DNA from: Collinsella sp. An7
Lineage (GTDB): Bacteria > Actinomycetota > Coriobacteriia > Coriobacteriales > Coriobacteriaceae
Direction of reading: 5' to 3'
Length of the DNA stretch: 64,000 bases
Assembly (NCBI RefSeq): GCF_002159335.1
Contig: NZ_NFHP01000002.1
Span: forward strand, 310,001 to 374,000
Shown: positions 1 through 7,459 of the stretch, one piece after another
How positions within the stretch are numbered: position 1 is the stretch's first letter
Layout: every line of letters begins with the position of its first letter
The notes under the pieces: model-generated
Database searches by the model: none
Told to the model about the DNA's origin: nothing
The model's input: only the letters and a program-made list of their open reading frames with translations
Program-made: the position numbers and the translations under genes

Positions 1-415
1 CGATCGTCACGCCGATAACGAGCGAGATGGCTACCGAGAGCAGGCCCACGGTAATCGAGATCTGGCTGCCGATGAGCACGCGGCAGAAGATGTCGCGGCC
101 CTGCTGGTCGGTCCCAAACCAGTGCTCAGCGCTCGGCGGCTGGAACGACGCAGAAAGATCCTGCTGGTAGGGATCGTAGGGCAGAACGCCCGGAGCCACA
201 AAGGTCACGATCGCCACGATCACGAGCGCAAGAATCACAAAGAGGCTCACCATGGCGGGGATGTTCTGACGGAGCGAGTACCAGACATCCTTCCAGAGAG
301 ACTCCGACTTTTCCGCGTTCGAGGTGGGAGCGTTCTTAGGGCCACCTGGGGTGGTCGGGTCGGTCTGGGGCGTGCGGGCGTTATCCGCATCTGCCGAAAG
401 GGTTGCTGCTGCCAT
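1..415 (-). CDS. Oligopeptide/dipeptide ABC transporter permease, DppC/OppC type (partial)
   Basis: Only the first ~138 residues are in the window; the gene runs off the left edge. The minus-strand ATG at 415 opens a protein with a ~45-residue polar Thr/Pro/Ala-rich start, one membrane helix (MVSLFVILALVIVAIVTF), the periplasmic blocks LPYDPYQQDL and HWFGTDQQGRDIF that are typical of DppC/OppC permeases, and the start of a second helix. It forms half of the inner-membrane channel of a peptide importer. It starts 5 nt after the stop of the DppB-like gene, with its ribosome site GGAAGAGGGG inside the end of that gene, so the two are translationally linked. The substrate (peptide, nickel or other) cannot be told from this fragment. 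Confidence 0.9.
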   Translation of the reverse strand, partial: MAAATLSADADNARTPQTDPTTPGGPKNAPTSNAEKSESLWKDVWYSLRQNIPAMVSLFVILALVIVAIVTFVAPGVLPYDPYQQDLSASFQPPSAEHWFGTDQQGRDIFCRVLIGSQISITVGLLSVAISLVIGVTI

Positions 416-420
416 GAGTA

Positions 421-1437
421 TCACCCCTCTTCCTTGGTATAGGTGATGCGCGGATCGAGGTAGGCGTAGATCACGTCGACCACGAGATTGATCACGATAA
501 AGATCACGCCGATGAGGAGCACCGCTCCCTGCACGACGGGAAAGTCCGACTTTAAGATGGAGTCGACCACGTACTTGCCGATACCCGGCCAAGCAAAGAC
601 CGTCTCGGTGAGCATGGCGCCGCCGAGGAGGCTTCCCAGCTGCAGGCCGATCACCGTGGTGATGGGGAGCATGGCGTTGCGCAGCGCATGGTGAATGTCC
701 ACGCGGCGCTTCTTGAGTCCCTTGGCGCGGGCGGTGCGGACGTAGTCCTCGCTAAGCGTCTCGAGCATGCTTGAACGCGTCATACGGGTGATAACCGCCA
801 TGGAGTACATGGAGAGCGCGAGCGCCGGCAAGATGATGTGCGACGCCGCATCGCTAAAGGCCTCGAAATCGCCCATGAGCAGGGTGTCGAGGAGATAGAA
901 GCCCGTGCCGCCCACCGGCTGGAGGAGCGGGTCGATGCGGCCCGAGCTCGGCAGCACGTGGAGCACGCCGGCAAAGAAGATAATGAGCAGCACGCCCAAC
1001 CAGAAGATCGGCATCGAGACGCCCACGAGCGCGAGGATCGTGGCGAGCCCGTCGATGGGCGAGTTCTTGTGGGTGGCCGAGATCACACCGAGCACCACGC
1101 CGATCACCGCGGCAATGATGATGGCCACGAGCGCGAGCTCAACCGTGGCCGGGAAGCGCGAGAGCAGCTCCTGGGTCACGGGGGTGTGCGTGTAGTAGCT
1201 CTCTCCGAGGTTACCCGTGAGGGCACCCGCAAGGAAGTTGAAGTATTGAACGATGAGCGGGTCGTTCAGCCCGTTTGCCTCGCGCCATTGATTCATGGCC
1301 TCGGCCGTAGCGTGTTGGCCGAGCACGACGGGCGCCGGGTCGGCCGAGAAGACGCGCATGATGAGAAACACGATGACCGAGACGCCGAGGAGCACCGGGA
1401 TCGCCAGCAAGATGCGCTTCACGATGTATTTAAGCAC
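421..1437 (-). CDS. Oligopeptide/dipeptide ABC transporter permease, DppB/OppB type
   Basis: A 338-residue inner-membrane permease, full family length. The N-terminus MLKYIVKRILLAIPVLLGVS, a periplasmic loop ending in NLGESYYTHTPV, and the cytoplasmic EAA-type loop (RTARAKGLKKRRV...HALRNAMLPI) followed by ETVFAWPGIGKYVVDSI are hallmarks of DppB/OppB. The EAA loop docks on the ATPase subunits, which must lie left of the window. The start is a GTG at 1437 with GGAGG 9 nt upstream. It lies between the binding-protein gene and the DppC-like gene in one leftward operon. A hairpin in the gap from the binding-protein gene probably lowers its expression relative to the binding protein, a common arrangement in such operons. 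Confidence 0.93.
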   Translation of the reverse strand: MLKYIVKRILLAIPVLLGVSVIVFLIMRVFSADPAPVVLGQHATAEAMNQWREANGLNDPLIVQYFNFLAGALTGNLGESYYTHTPVTQELLSRFPATVELALVAIIIAAVIGVVLGVISATHKNSPIDGLATILALVGVSMPIFWLGVLLIIFFAGVLHVLPSSGRIDPLLQPVGGTGFYLLDTLLMGDFEAFSDAASHIILPALALSMYSMAVITRMTRSSMLETLSEDYVRTARAKGLKKRRVDIHHALRNAMLPITTVIGLQLGSLLGGAMLTETVFAWPGIGKYVVDSILKSDFPVVQGAVLLIGVIFIVINLVVDVIYAYLDPRITYTKEEG

Positions 1438-1490
1438 GCTACCTACCTCCTCCCCTATCGGTTAGGCGCGCCTGCCACGCGCCGCAAACG

Positions 1491-1522
1491 CAAGACGGGC
1501 CGAGCAATCCCGGCCCGTCTTG
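1491..1522 (-). terminator. Hairpin between binding-protein and permease genes
   Basis: A perfect 12-bp stem (1491-1502 with 1511-1522, arm CAAGACGGGCCG) with an 8-nt loop, just after the stop of the binding-protein gene on the minus strand. It is followed by a poor T-run (CGTTTGCG), so it is more likely a partial terminator or mRNA stabiliser than a full stop. Confidence 0.7.
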
Positions 1523-1554
1523 CTACCAGGTCCTGTGTGACGCAGCCGTCGGCA

Positions 1555-3174
1555 CTAGGCACTCTTGGTGACGCCCTCCATGTGCACAACGCCGGTCGGG
1601 TGATAGAAGAAGCCCTTGACCTTGGGGCTGTAGCCCGCGAGGTTCTTGGAGTGGCTGATGAGCATCCAGGGCATCTCGTCGGCGACCATCTGCTCGCACT
1701 GCTTGTAGATCGCGTCGCGCTCGTCGCCCTCGGGCGTGGCGAGGCCCTGCTGGATGAGCGCGTTGTACGCGTCGGAGCGGTAACGACCCACGTTCATCGA
1801 GACGTTCTCGTCGGCCAGCAGGTTCATGAAGTTGTCCGGGTCGCCGTTGTCGCCCACCCAGCCGTAGAGACAGCAGTCGAAGGCGTCGGTCTCGACCTTG
1901 GTCTGGTACGTGGTCCAGTCGTAGGAGACGATGTCCATGTCAACGCCGGCATCGGCCAGGTAACCCTGGATGGCCTCGGCGAGCGCCTGACCACCGATGG
2001 AGTTGTAGGGACGCGGGTTGGTGTAGGTGAGCATGGTGCAGCTCGTGATGCCCAGCTCGGCGAACTTCTCCTTGGCGGCCTCGGGATCGTAGGCCGTCTG
2101 CTCGATGTCCTCGTCGTAGGGGGCCATCCACAGCGGCATGACGGAAGTGGCAACGCCGGCGTAGTCGCCGTAGAGGCTCTGGACCATCTCCTCGACGTTC
2201 ACCGCCTGGCAGAACGCGCGGCGCGCCTCGACGTCGGTGAAGGCACCGGAGTCGTTGCGGAACGCCATGTAGTTGATGTTCATGCCGTCCTCGTCAAAGA
2301 GCTCGTTGCCCGCGTCGGTGATGGTGGGAACCACGGAGGCGTCGATGCCGTCGATGATGTCGACCTCGCCGTTGTTGAGGGCGGTCACGCGGCTGGAGTT
2401 CTCAGCGATGAAGCGGAAGATGACGTTCTTGGTCTGGGGCATGTGCTCCTCGTCCCAATAGTCCTCGTTGGCCTCGAGCACCACGTTCTCGCCCTTGGAC
2501 CAGCTGACGAACTTGTACGGACCGGAGCCGATGGGGTTCTCGTTGGAGTCGCCGGCGTCGATGGCCGAGGGGGCCACGATGGGCGCGGCGAGGGCCATCG
2601 CCATGTTCTTGATGAACGGCGTGGAGGCGGCGCGGAGCGTGATGACAAGCGTAGTATCATCCGGAGCCTCGACGGAGGCGACACCGGCGCCGCTGTCCTC
2701 GGAGCCAAAGACGAAGGACGCGTAGGGCATGTCCTCGGTGCGGGCGGGCTCGAGCTGACGGTCGATGGAGGCCTTCACGGCCGCGGCGTTGCAGTCGGTG
2801 CCGTCGTGGAACTTGACGCCCTCGTGCAGCTTGAAGGTGTAGGTGAGGCCGTCTTCGGAGACCTCGGGCATCTCAGCGAGGCCGGCAACGACATCGCAGC
2901 TCTCGGTGTCGTAGCGGAGCAGCGTATCGTAGATGTTGCACATGATCTTGGCAGACTCGCCGTCGTCGACGTAGGCCGGGTCGAGGCCGCGCGGATCGGC
3001 ACCCTGGGCAAAGGTGATGGTGTCGGCGATGCCGCCCTCACCGCTCGTGGAGCCGGCCGCCTGGTCGCTTGCGCGCTGGGCACCGCAGCCGGCGAGCGCA
3101 AACGCGCTCGACGCACCCACGACGCCCATCGCCTGAAGGAAGCGACGCCTAGAAATCTCTGCCATGGTGGACAT
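1555..3174 (-). CDS. Extracellular oligopeptide-binding lipoprotein (SBP family 5)
   Basis: A 539-residue solute-binding protein of the DppA/OppA type (SBP_bac_5). The ATG at 3174 is preferred over an in-frame start 33 nt upstream because AAGGAG sits 6 nt before it. The N-terminus has a twin-arginine and lipoprotein signal: SRRRFLQAMG, a hydrophobic core, then ALAGCGAQ, so Cys is the lipidated residue after Tat-type export. Downstream are family blocks such as DTITFAQGADPRGLDPA, YTFKLHEGVKFHDGT and NPIGSGPYKF. It captures the ligand outside the membrane and delivers it to the two permeases that follow. A Tat-type twin-arginine motif on an SBP-5 lipoprotein is not rare in actinobacteria. Ligand identity cannot be read from sequence. 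Confidence 0.94.
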   Translation of the reverse strand: MSTMAEISRRRFLQAMGVVGASSAFALAGCGAQRASDQAAGSTSGEGGIADTITFAQGADPRGLDPAYVDDGESAKIMCNIYDTLLRYDTESCDVVAGLAEMPEVSEDGLTYTFKLHEGVKFHDGTDCNAAAVKASIDRQLEPARTEDMPYASFVFGSEDSGAGVASVEAPDDTTLVITLRAASTPFIKNMAMALAAPIVAPSAIDAGDSNENPIGSGPYKFVSWSKGENVVLEANEDYWDEEHMPQTKNVIFRFIAENSSRVTALNNGEVDIIDGIDASVVPTITDAGNELFDEDGMNINYMAFRNDSGAFTDVEARRAFCQAVNVEEMVQSLYGDYAGVATSVMPLWMAPYDEDIEQTAYDPEAAKEKFAELGITSCTMLTYTNPRPYNSIGGQALAEAIQGYLADAGVDMDIVSYDWTTYQTKVETDAFDCCLYGWVGDNGDPDNFMNLLADENVSMNVGRYRSDAYNALIQQGLATPEGDERDAIYKQCEQMVADEMPWMLISHSKNLAGYSPKVKGFFYHPTGVVHMEGVTKSA

Positions 3175-3282
3175 GATGTTCTCCTTCCCGTGAACAATGT
3201 GCAACACACTGTAGCAGCGGCAGAGCGGCGAGGGGTTCGAAAAGACGAGGATGCGCTTTACTGAAATAAAGTGGTCACGGGT

Positions 3283-3301
3283 TGGAAACGATTTGGAAAC
3301 A
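3283..3301. promoter_or_regulatory. Direct repeat upstream of the peptide importer operon
   Basis: Two copies of TTGGAAAC (3283-3290 and 3294-3301) lie 11 bp apart, about one helical turn, ~110 bp upstream of the binding-protein start. This is a plausible regulator site but no regulator is identified. The rest of the gap (3302-3529) is very GC-rich with no recognisable gene. Confidence 0.35.
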
Positions 3302-3529
3302 GGGTGGGGTTGGAGCTGGGTGCGGGGGGGTAGCGGCCCCCGCGGCGTGTGCAGTGGGGTGTGGTGGAGTGCGCGCTGGCGCGGAGCGGCGCGAGATCCG
3401 CGGCGCGAGGCTGGCCGAAGTTTACGCAGGTCAGCGCGCTGGTGCTCGGCAGCAGGCTAGGCAGGCCCACACGGGGCGGAGCGTGAGGTGCGGGCAGCGA
3501 TGGTCCGGGGCGGGCCGGCATGCCCGCGC

Positions 3530-4927
3530 TCAGCCGCGGAGCAAGGCGTCTACCAGCGCGTTGTCCTCGGGATCGGGCGATCCGAGAGGCAGGCCGCATG
3601 CCTCGAAGAAGTGGCTGCCGGCAAACTGCCGCGCTCGGAAGGCGTCGTGCGCGCCGTCGTTGAGGTAGCGCACGCGGCTGCGGCAGTCGGTCGTTCCGCA
3701 GAAGAGTGGACCGTGACCGCGCACGTAGGAAAGGTAGAGCGGGTCGTCCGACCAGAGGAGCACGCCGGCCATGTTCTCGAGCTCGTAGGCCGTGGCATAG
3801 GGCTGCCACGAGCCCCGGCGCTCGCGGATGTAGCGATCGAGCACCGCGGCCATGCGCGTAACGCGACGGAGGGTGTCCGAGGCCGACATCACGCGCGGGT
3901 GAGCTGTCTTAGCGGCGCCGGCTGCCACGCCTGCGCCACGAAGGCATACCGGAGCTCCCGGCTCAACCTGCTCTGCCGCACCCATCAGCGGCGCGGCATC
4001 CCCGGCATCCTCGGTTCGTTCCGCCGCACCCACCTGCCGCGCATCTGGCGCGGTCCGCCCAGCCTCCCCCACCTGCGGCGTACAGGCCGCACGCAGCGCG
4101 GCGAGCGCCCGGTCGCGCTCGGCGGGCGGGCAGAGCACGGCGGGCACCGTGAGCTTGATGGACTCGTCAGGAAAGAGCTCGATCGCGGAATGCGGAGCCA
4201 TCCCGTCAAAGGCCACCGAAGTGCGAAAGATGAGCGAGTCGTGCGCGTGCTGCACGTGGCACTCAAGCCGCTGAGCGGCAAACGCGCGACGCATCGCCTC
4301 GGCGCAGACGGCCACCTCGTCGCGCGAGGGGGTGTCGCGCCCCACGGTGTCCATGCGAAAGAGATAGAGGTCAAAGAGCGGCACCGGTCGCGCAAAAAAG
4401 ACGGTCCGGCGGCAGAACTCGGCGATACGTGACTGCCGGCGCGTAGCCTTGTCGTAGAGCTCCACGAGTGCCGCGCCCGTGGCCGGGCCGGAGGTCGACC
4501 CCTCGCGAATCTCCACCACGCCGTCCGCCACATATGGAGGAAAGCTCCCCTCCTCCACGCGAACCACCACGACGCCCTCGTCCTCGTTGGCCGGATTGGG
4601 GATAAACCGCACGTCAAACGGAGGCGCCGGCGAGACGTGACGGCGACAGAGCTCGCCGATAATCTGCCCGTAGTCGGCCGCGAGACGCGGTACGGGGCAG
4701 ATCGAGCGGTCGTCGTCGGCAATGCCAATGATGAGCCAGCCGCCCCGCGAGTTGGCAAACGACGCGATGATCTTGGGCACCTTTGCCTTGACGCTCGAGG
4801 TAAACGACCGCTTGAACTCGAGCACGTAGCCCTCGTCCATGTCAGCGAGCTGCGCGAGGTCGGCGTAGGTGACCGCCGCAAGCTCCTTGGCGGCTCCCCG
4901 CTCATCTCTAAACGGGCTGAACGACAT
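3530..4927 (-). CDS. AlbA_2 (Schlafen-type) domain protein
   Basis: A 465-residue cytoplasmic protein. The ATG at 4927 follows GGAGG by 9 nt and is chosen over upstream in-frame codons. Residues ~30-160 match the AlbA_2 domain (EGYVLEFKRSFTSS, KIIASFANSRGGWLIIGIAD, then IIGELCRRHVSPAP and VVVRVEEGSFPPYV). This domain is found in putative regulators and some Schlafen-like nucleic-acid-binding proteins; its activity here is unknown. Residues ~285-335 are an Ala/Gly/Pro-rich stretch that looks like a spacer. The C-terminal part (~345-465) is not recognised. It is a single-gene unit between the peptide importer and malQ. The name is by domain only; no pathway is implied. Confidence 0.75.
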   Translation of the reverse strand: MSFSPFRDERGAAKELAAVTYADLAQLADMDEGYVLEFKRSFTSSVKAKVPKIIASFANSRGGWLIIGIADDDRSICPVPRLAADYGQIIGELCRRHVSPAPPFDVRFIPNPANEDEGVVVVRVEEGSFPPYVADGVVEIREGSTSGPATGAALVELYDKATRRQSRIAEFCRRTVFFARPVPLFDLYLFRMDTVGRDTPSRDEVAVCAEAMRRAFAAQRLECHVQHAHDSLIFRTSVAFDGMAPHSAIELFPDESIKLTVPAVLCPPAERDRALAALRAACTPQVGEAGRTAPDARQVGAAERTEDAGDAAPLMGAAEQVEPGAPVCLRGAGVAAGAAKTAHPRVMSASDTLRRVTRMAAVLDRYIRERRGSWQPYATAYELENMAGVLLWSDDPLYLSYVRGHGPLFCGTTDCRSRVRYLNDGAHDAFRARQFAGSHFFEACGLPLGSPDPEDNALVDALLRG

Positions 4928-5037
4928 AGGCGCCACCTCCTTGGGAGGAGTTATACCCACGAGGCGGGGTGGCCGGGGCGCAGAGCAAAGGCAGGGCGGT
5001 CGCACAACGCGTCCGTTCCGTCCGGTGTCGCCGCCGC

Positions 5038-5190
5038 GTGTCAACTCGAGACGGAAAACTGTGCAAGAATCATCGTTCGCGCGGTTAGCGCCTAACCTCG
5101 CAGAGAAAAAACGCAGGTAGAGATTTCAGACGGTACGGCCCTACGCGACTGATACGCATCCATACGCAGTTTTCCGCCTCGAGTTGACAC
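5038..5190. repeat. 153-bp element with 26-nt inverted ends (type C, copy 1)
   Basis: Left arm 5038-5063 (GTGTCAACTCGAGACGGAAA...) and right arm 5165-5190 are inverted copies with 2 mismatches in 26. A third, single arm of the same sequence lies at 61519-61545. The interior has no gene. The element lies between the AlbA_2 gene and malQ, both leftward. Overall build matches the elements at 22227, 34862 and 61026. Confidence 0.8.
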
Positions 5191-5305
5191 GAGAGCCGGA
5201 GCACAGCGGCCCGACCCGGTCGCACAGACGTCCCAGCCGGGTTGCGCGGGCGCACAACGCTGCGGAGCGCTGCCAGCGGCATTCCCCCGCTCGGCGCCGG
5301 GCGCC

Positions 5306-6799
5306 TTACGCTTGCGGTGGGAGGCGCCGGTAGAGCGCGAGCTTGCGGCGCAGCTTGGCGGCGAGCTCCGGCGTTGCAAAGCCGGGCCGTGCGCGCCACG
5401 TCCAGTTGCCACCGAGCGTAGAGGGCGTGTTGATGCGCGCCTCGCTGCCAAGCTCGAGCAGGTCCTGCATGAGCACCACCGCAAGGTCGGAGGCGCTTGC
5501 AAGCACCCCGCGCATGAGGCCCCAGCCCTCGCCTTCCTGGGTATTGAGACCCAGAAACTCCCGCGCCGCCGTCACGTCCTCGGCAGGCGCCGTCTTGAGC
5601 CAACCGAGCGCGGTGTCGTTATCGTGGGTTCCCACGTAGGCCACGCTGTTTGTCGGATAGACAAAGGGCACATACGCCTCCGCGCCGCCGTCGCGGCTGT
5701 CAAAGGCAAACTGGAGCACCTTCATGCCCGGGTAGCCGCTCTCGGCGAGCAGCCGGTGCACCGACGGCGTGAGAAAGCCGAGGTCCTCGGCAACGATCCG
5801 CCGCGGACCGAGCTCCGCCTCCACGGCACGGAAGAACCCGATGCCCGGCCCCTCGCGCCACTGGCCGCCCGCCGCCGTGGTGTTGCCGGCGGGGATGGCA
5901 TAGTAGGAGTCAAAGCCGCGGAAGTGGTCGATGCGCAGAATGTCGTAGAACTTGAACTGATGCGCGATGCGCCCGATCCACCAGCGGTAGCCGTCCTCGC
6001 GCATGCGGTCCCAGGCAAAGAGGGGGTTGCCCCACAGCTGCCCGGTGGCCGAGAACCCATCGGGCGGGCAGCCGGCAACCTCCGTGGGCCGCAGGTTCTC
6101 GTCGAGCTGGAACTGCTCGGGATGCGCCCAGACCTCAACGCTGTCTTCCGCCACGTAGATGGGCAGATCGCCCATAATCTCGATTTCAGCGGTATGCGCG
6201 TAGCCCTGGAGGCGTCCCCACTGGCAGAAGAAGAGGTACTGAACGCCCCTCCAAAACGCGAGCTCGTCGGCAAGCTCGGCCCGGGCGGCATCGAGCGCTG
6301 CCAGATCGCGCCTGCGGAGCGGATCTTCCCACGCCGACCACGGGGCACCGTCGTGCGCACCCTTGAGCGCCATAAAGAGCGCGTAGTCCTCCAGCCAGGC
6401 GCGCTCGCGCTCGCAAAAGACCGCGTACTCGGCCGGCGGCTCGGCAGCAAGGCGGCGCACCGCGCAGGCGAGCACGTCAAAGCGCTCTCGGTAGAGTGCC
6501 CCGTAATCCACGCGCGCAGGGTCGTTCCCCCAGGTGCGGCTTGCGTACTCCGCGCGGTCGAGCAGGCCCTCGGCGGCAAGGTCATCGAGGTCGATGAGGT
6601 AGGGGTTGCCCGCAAAGGACGAGAAGGACTGGTAGGGCGAGTCGCCAAAGCTCGTGGGACCGATGGGCAGAATCTGCCACGTCGAGACCCCTGCCTCGAC
6701 CAAAAAGTCGATAAAAGAGCGCGCGGCCGCGCCCATGGTGCCGATACCCCACGGGCTCGGCAGCGACGTAATGGGCATGAGAACACCGGCGCGGCGCAT
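5306..6799 (-). CDS. malQ: 4-alpha-glucanotransferase (amylomaltase)
   Basis: A 497-residue GH77 enzyme that moves alpha-1,4-glucan segments between malto-oligosaccharides in the cytoplasm, part of maltodextrin or glycogen use. The N-terminus has the family signature GVLMPITSLPSPWGIGTMG and GPTSFGDSPYQSFSSFAGNP. Catalytic blocks are visible: DILRIDHFRGFDSYY (nucleophile Asp), IVAEDLGFLTPSV (acid/base Glu) and AYVGTHDNDTALGW. Length is normal for short bacterial MalQ. The start ATG at 6799 follows GGGGGA. No other maltodextrin gene is adjacent. Upstream, on the minus strand, TATAAG near 6895-6900 is a possible -10 but no convincing -35 is seen. Confidence 0.95.
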   Translation of the reverse strand: MRRAGVLMPITSLPSPWGIGTMGAAARSFIDFLVEAGVSTWQILPIGPTSFGDSPYQSFSSFAGNPYLIDLDDLAAEGLLDRAEYASRTWGNDPARVDYGALYRERFDVLACAVRRLAAEPPAEYAVFCERERAWLEDYALFMALKGAHDGAPWSAWEDPLRRRDLAALDAARAELADELAFWRGVQYLFFCQWGRLQGYAHTAEIEIMGDLPIYVAEDSVEVWAHPEQFQLDENLRPTEVAGCPPDGFSATGQLWGNPLFAWDRMREDGYRWWIGRIAHQFKFYDILRIDHFRGFDSYYAIPAGNTTAAGGQWREGPGIGFFRAVEAELGPRRIVAEDLGFLTPSVHRLLAESGYPGMKVLQFAFDSRDGGAEAYVPFVYPTNSVAYVGTHDNDTALGWLKTAPAEDVTAAREFLGLNTQEGEGWGLMRGVLASASDLAVVLMQDLLELGSEARINTPSTLGGNWTWRARPGFATPELAAKLRRKLALYRRLPPQA

Positions 6800-6966
6800 A
6801 AGGTCCCCCTATCGCGGGTGGGGCGGCCGGCGCGGCAACGGGTGCCAGCCGAGGGAACCGCCCCAGAGGTTGAAGTCTCCCGGCATGGTAGCACTAACTT
6901 ATACGAACAAGTTGAGCATCGCGGCCGCATCGGTAGGCGGTGGCGTTGGCCGCGCGGGCGGCGTGG

Positions 6967-7366
6967 ATTGACAAGCTGCCGTGGAACCCGCCGCAGGTTT
7001 TACGTTGTGCCGCAGTTCGTCAAATGAAGGGGCAGCACGGCCACGCAGATTGACTAACTGCAATGAAACCAGTTGTTCGCCTCTGGTTGTGTTGCAGATC
7101 GTCATTTGAAGGGTCGGCACCGCTGCTCAAATTGACCAACTGCAATGGAACCTGTTGTCCGTCTGCGGTTGTGCTGCAGATTGTCAGATAAAGGGCCAGG
7201 GACGCTTGCCTGTTTGACAATCTGCGGCAGAATCCGGCGGGCTGCCTTTAGTAATGGTGCGAATGGTCAAACGGAGGTTTCCAAAGGTGGCTGCAATTGA
7301 CAATCTGCGACACAACTACCGCCCGCCCTCAGGCCCACGCCAGTTGTATCGCAGATTGTTAAACGG
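6967..7366. repeat. Array of five ~64-bp palindromes with ~82-bp period
   Basis: Five imperfect palindromes begin at 6968, 7050, 7132, 7213 and 7297. Each opens with TTGAC(A/T/C)A(A/T)CTGC and closes with an inverted partner (GCAGNTNGTCA...). Units 1-4 are about 62-64 bp and unit 5 about 70 bp; GC-rich spacers of ~18-22 bp differ from one another. The sequence between left and right arms of each unit varies but keeps GGTTGTG or ACAACC-type inner arms. No protein is plausible here. It fills most of the 660-bp gap between malQ and gatB. It is not CRISPR: units are palindromic and diverged. Confidence 0.8.
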
Positions 7367-7459
7367 GAATCGAGAAAACGGAAATGGGACCGAGAAGCTG
7401 AGACCCGTCGAGGCGCACTCCAGCACCCCGGCGGGCCGCAAGCCCTCCCGCAAGCCCCT

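Noticed and set aside
838-3264. Very long open frame on the plus strand (808 codons)
   Set aside because: It lies antisense to the binding-protein and permease genes and comes from GC-rich codon bias; it has no family match and no ribosome site. Many others of this kind (e.g. opposite 20200-22068 and 40375-42510) were left out for the same reason.
6967-7366. CRISPR array
   Set aside because: Units are palindromic and diverged, spacers are short and GC-rich, and there are no cas genes.
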